From assembly GCA_022795155.1 (NCBI GenBank), contig JAAWGF010000011.1, positions 1 through 46,522 of the forward strand: 46,522 nucleotides of DNA, in the 5' to 3' direction. Positions within the stretch are counted from its first letter, which is position 1; each line of letters begins with the position of its first letter. This DNA is from Bacilli bacterium (GTDB lineage Bacteria; Bacillota_I; Bacilli_A; RF39; UBA660). The notes beneath the pieces are model-generated. The model was not told where the DNA came from, did no database searches, and saw only the letters and a list, made by a program, of their open reading frames with translations. Positions 46,048 to 46,522 of this stretch are shown here, piece after piece. A program made the position numbers and the translations under genes.

Positions 46048-46077
46048 GTTAAGTTAATTCTTAATTTGTTTTTTTTG
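46046..46077 (+). terminator. Terminator of the metal-resistance operon
   Basis: AAGTTAAG (46046-46053) pairs with CTTAATTT (46060-46067), with one G-U pair, followed by eight T. Confidence 0.6.
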
Positions 46078-46088
46078 TAAAAAATTTA

Positions 46089-46117
46089 TTGACAGCGAAC
46101 CTACTTTCTCATAATAG
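46089..46117 (+). promoter_or_regulatory. Promoter before the RhuM-family pseudogene
   Basis: TTGACA (46089-46094), a 17-base spacer and TAATAG (46112-46117) match a SigA promoter. GAAGGGGAG before ATG 46178 is a good ribosome-binding site, so the gene start is intact although the frame is broken. Confidence 0.5.
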
Positions 46118-46177
46118 TTGTTAACAGATAAATAATAATACGCTTGTGACTTAATTTATAAGAAGGGGAGATATGAA

Positions 46178-46515
46178 ATGAAAAATGAAATAATATTATT
46201 TGAAAATCAAAATGTTAAATTAGAAGTTAATATGAAAGATGAAACGGTTTGGTTAAATACGAGCAAATGGCTTTATTATTTAATAGAGACTACAAAACTA
46301 TTAGGAAACATATTAACTCAGCCTTAAAAGAGGAATTGGATAACTCAACTATCGCAAAATTTGCGACACTTCAAAAAGAAGGAAATCGTGATGTAAATTG
46401 TGAGATTGAATATTATAATCTTGTTATAAAATATGTACGAAAGTGCCAAAATTATATAAATTATTACAAGACTAAAAGAGGTCGAATGAATGAAATTTTT
46501 TCCACCCTTAGGTAG
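46178..46515 (+). pseudogene. RhuM-family protein, frameshifted and degenerate
   Basis: Frame 1 from ATG 46178 reads MKNEIILFENQ ... DETVWLN, the usual N terminus of virulence RhuM-type proteins. The family sequence then continues in another frame as YEQMALLFNRDYKTIRKHI, ELDNSTIAKFATLQKEG and IEYYNL. The shift of one base lies near 46239-46249, in TTAAATA. After IEYYNL the expected VGYRVKSKRG region is scrambled, and a stop comes at 46513-46515. The full-length family is much longer, about 300 residues. It is either a decayed gene or carries a sequencing error at the homopolymer. Confidence 0.7.
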
Positions 46516-46522
46516 GAATATT

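Overview
The window is a piece of chromosome from an AT-rich, monoderm Firmicute, probably an uncultured member of the Bacilli near the Erysipelotrichales/RF39 group. The placement is an inference. It rests on very low GC, TGA used as a normal stop codon, Gram-positive Shine-Dalgarno sequences, sortase and LPxTG-type surface proteins, LysM and deacetylase cell-wall enzymes, and a tandem pair of Spo0A-like boxes.

Layout. Positions 1-542 hold the 3' end of a 23S rRNA and a 5S rRNA. Positions 608-6127 hold a polysaccharide deacetylase, the tRNA t6A operon tsaE-tsaB-rimI-tsaD, and a transglutaminase-like protein. Positions 6138-8664 (minus strand) hold a sugar nucleotidyltransferase and the permease and ATPase of a SsuBC/ThiXZ-type ABC transporter. 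Positions 8810-10252 encode a Nudix-alpha/beta-hydrolase fusion. The transporter's substrate-binding protein is split into 10742-11311 (C-terminal part) and 24379-24813 (N-terminal part) by a 13-kb element.

The element (about 11315-24381) is bounded by attL and attR. Their inner arms form an imperfect inverted repeat around a CC/GG core, as expected for its large serine recombinase (21704-23266). Removing it restores an in-frame binding protein of about 334 residues. The element carries an HUH-type Rep-like protein, an XRE repressor, a DUF4268-type nuclease, and a three-gene operon of macro domain, Ser/Thr kinase and PHP-ATPase. It also carries a small resolvase, a zinc-finger protein of unknown function, two degenerate resolvase-fold proteins, a 34-residue ORF, and a protein with two PD-(D/E)XK-like domains against attR. 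The macro-kinase-PHP/ATPase operon, flanked by nucleases on a mobile element, is the best candidate for an undescribed defence system.

Right of the element, 24954-28869 hold a thioester-domain, SpaA-repeat surface adhesin that seems to start at an ATT codon, and its sortase. Next come pcrA, a small membrane protein, an unknown protein, ligA, pflB-pflA, tRNA-Ser(GCT), an unknown protein, and a LysM amidase and PdaA-like deacetylase on the minus strand. After these are a small helical protein and a TPR protein with the Spo0A-like boxes between them, then an ArsR-type zinc/cadmium sensor with its P1B-ATPase. A frameshifted RhuM-family pseudogene lies at the right edge.

Many promoters have an extended -10 (TGnTATAAT) lying only 13-27 bases before the start codon, with GGTGAT/GGTGG ribosome-binding sites. 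Leaders are therefore very short in both host and element genes.
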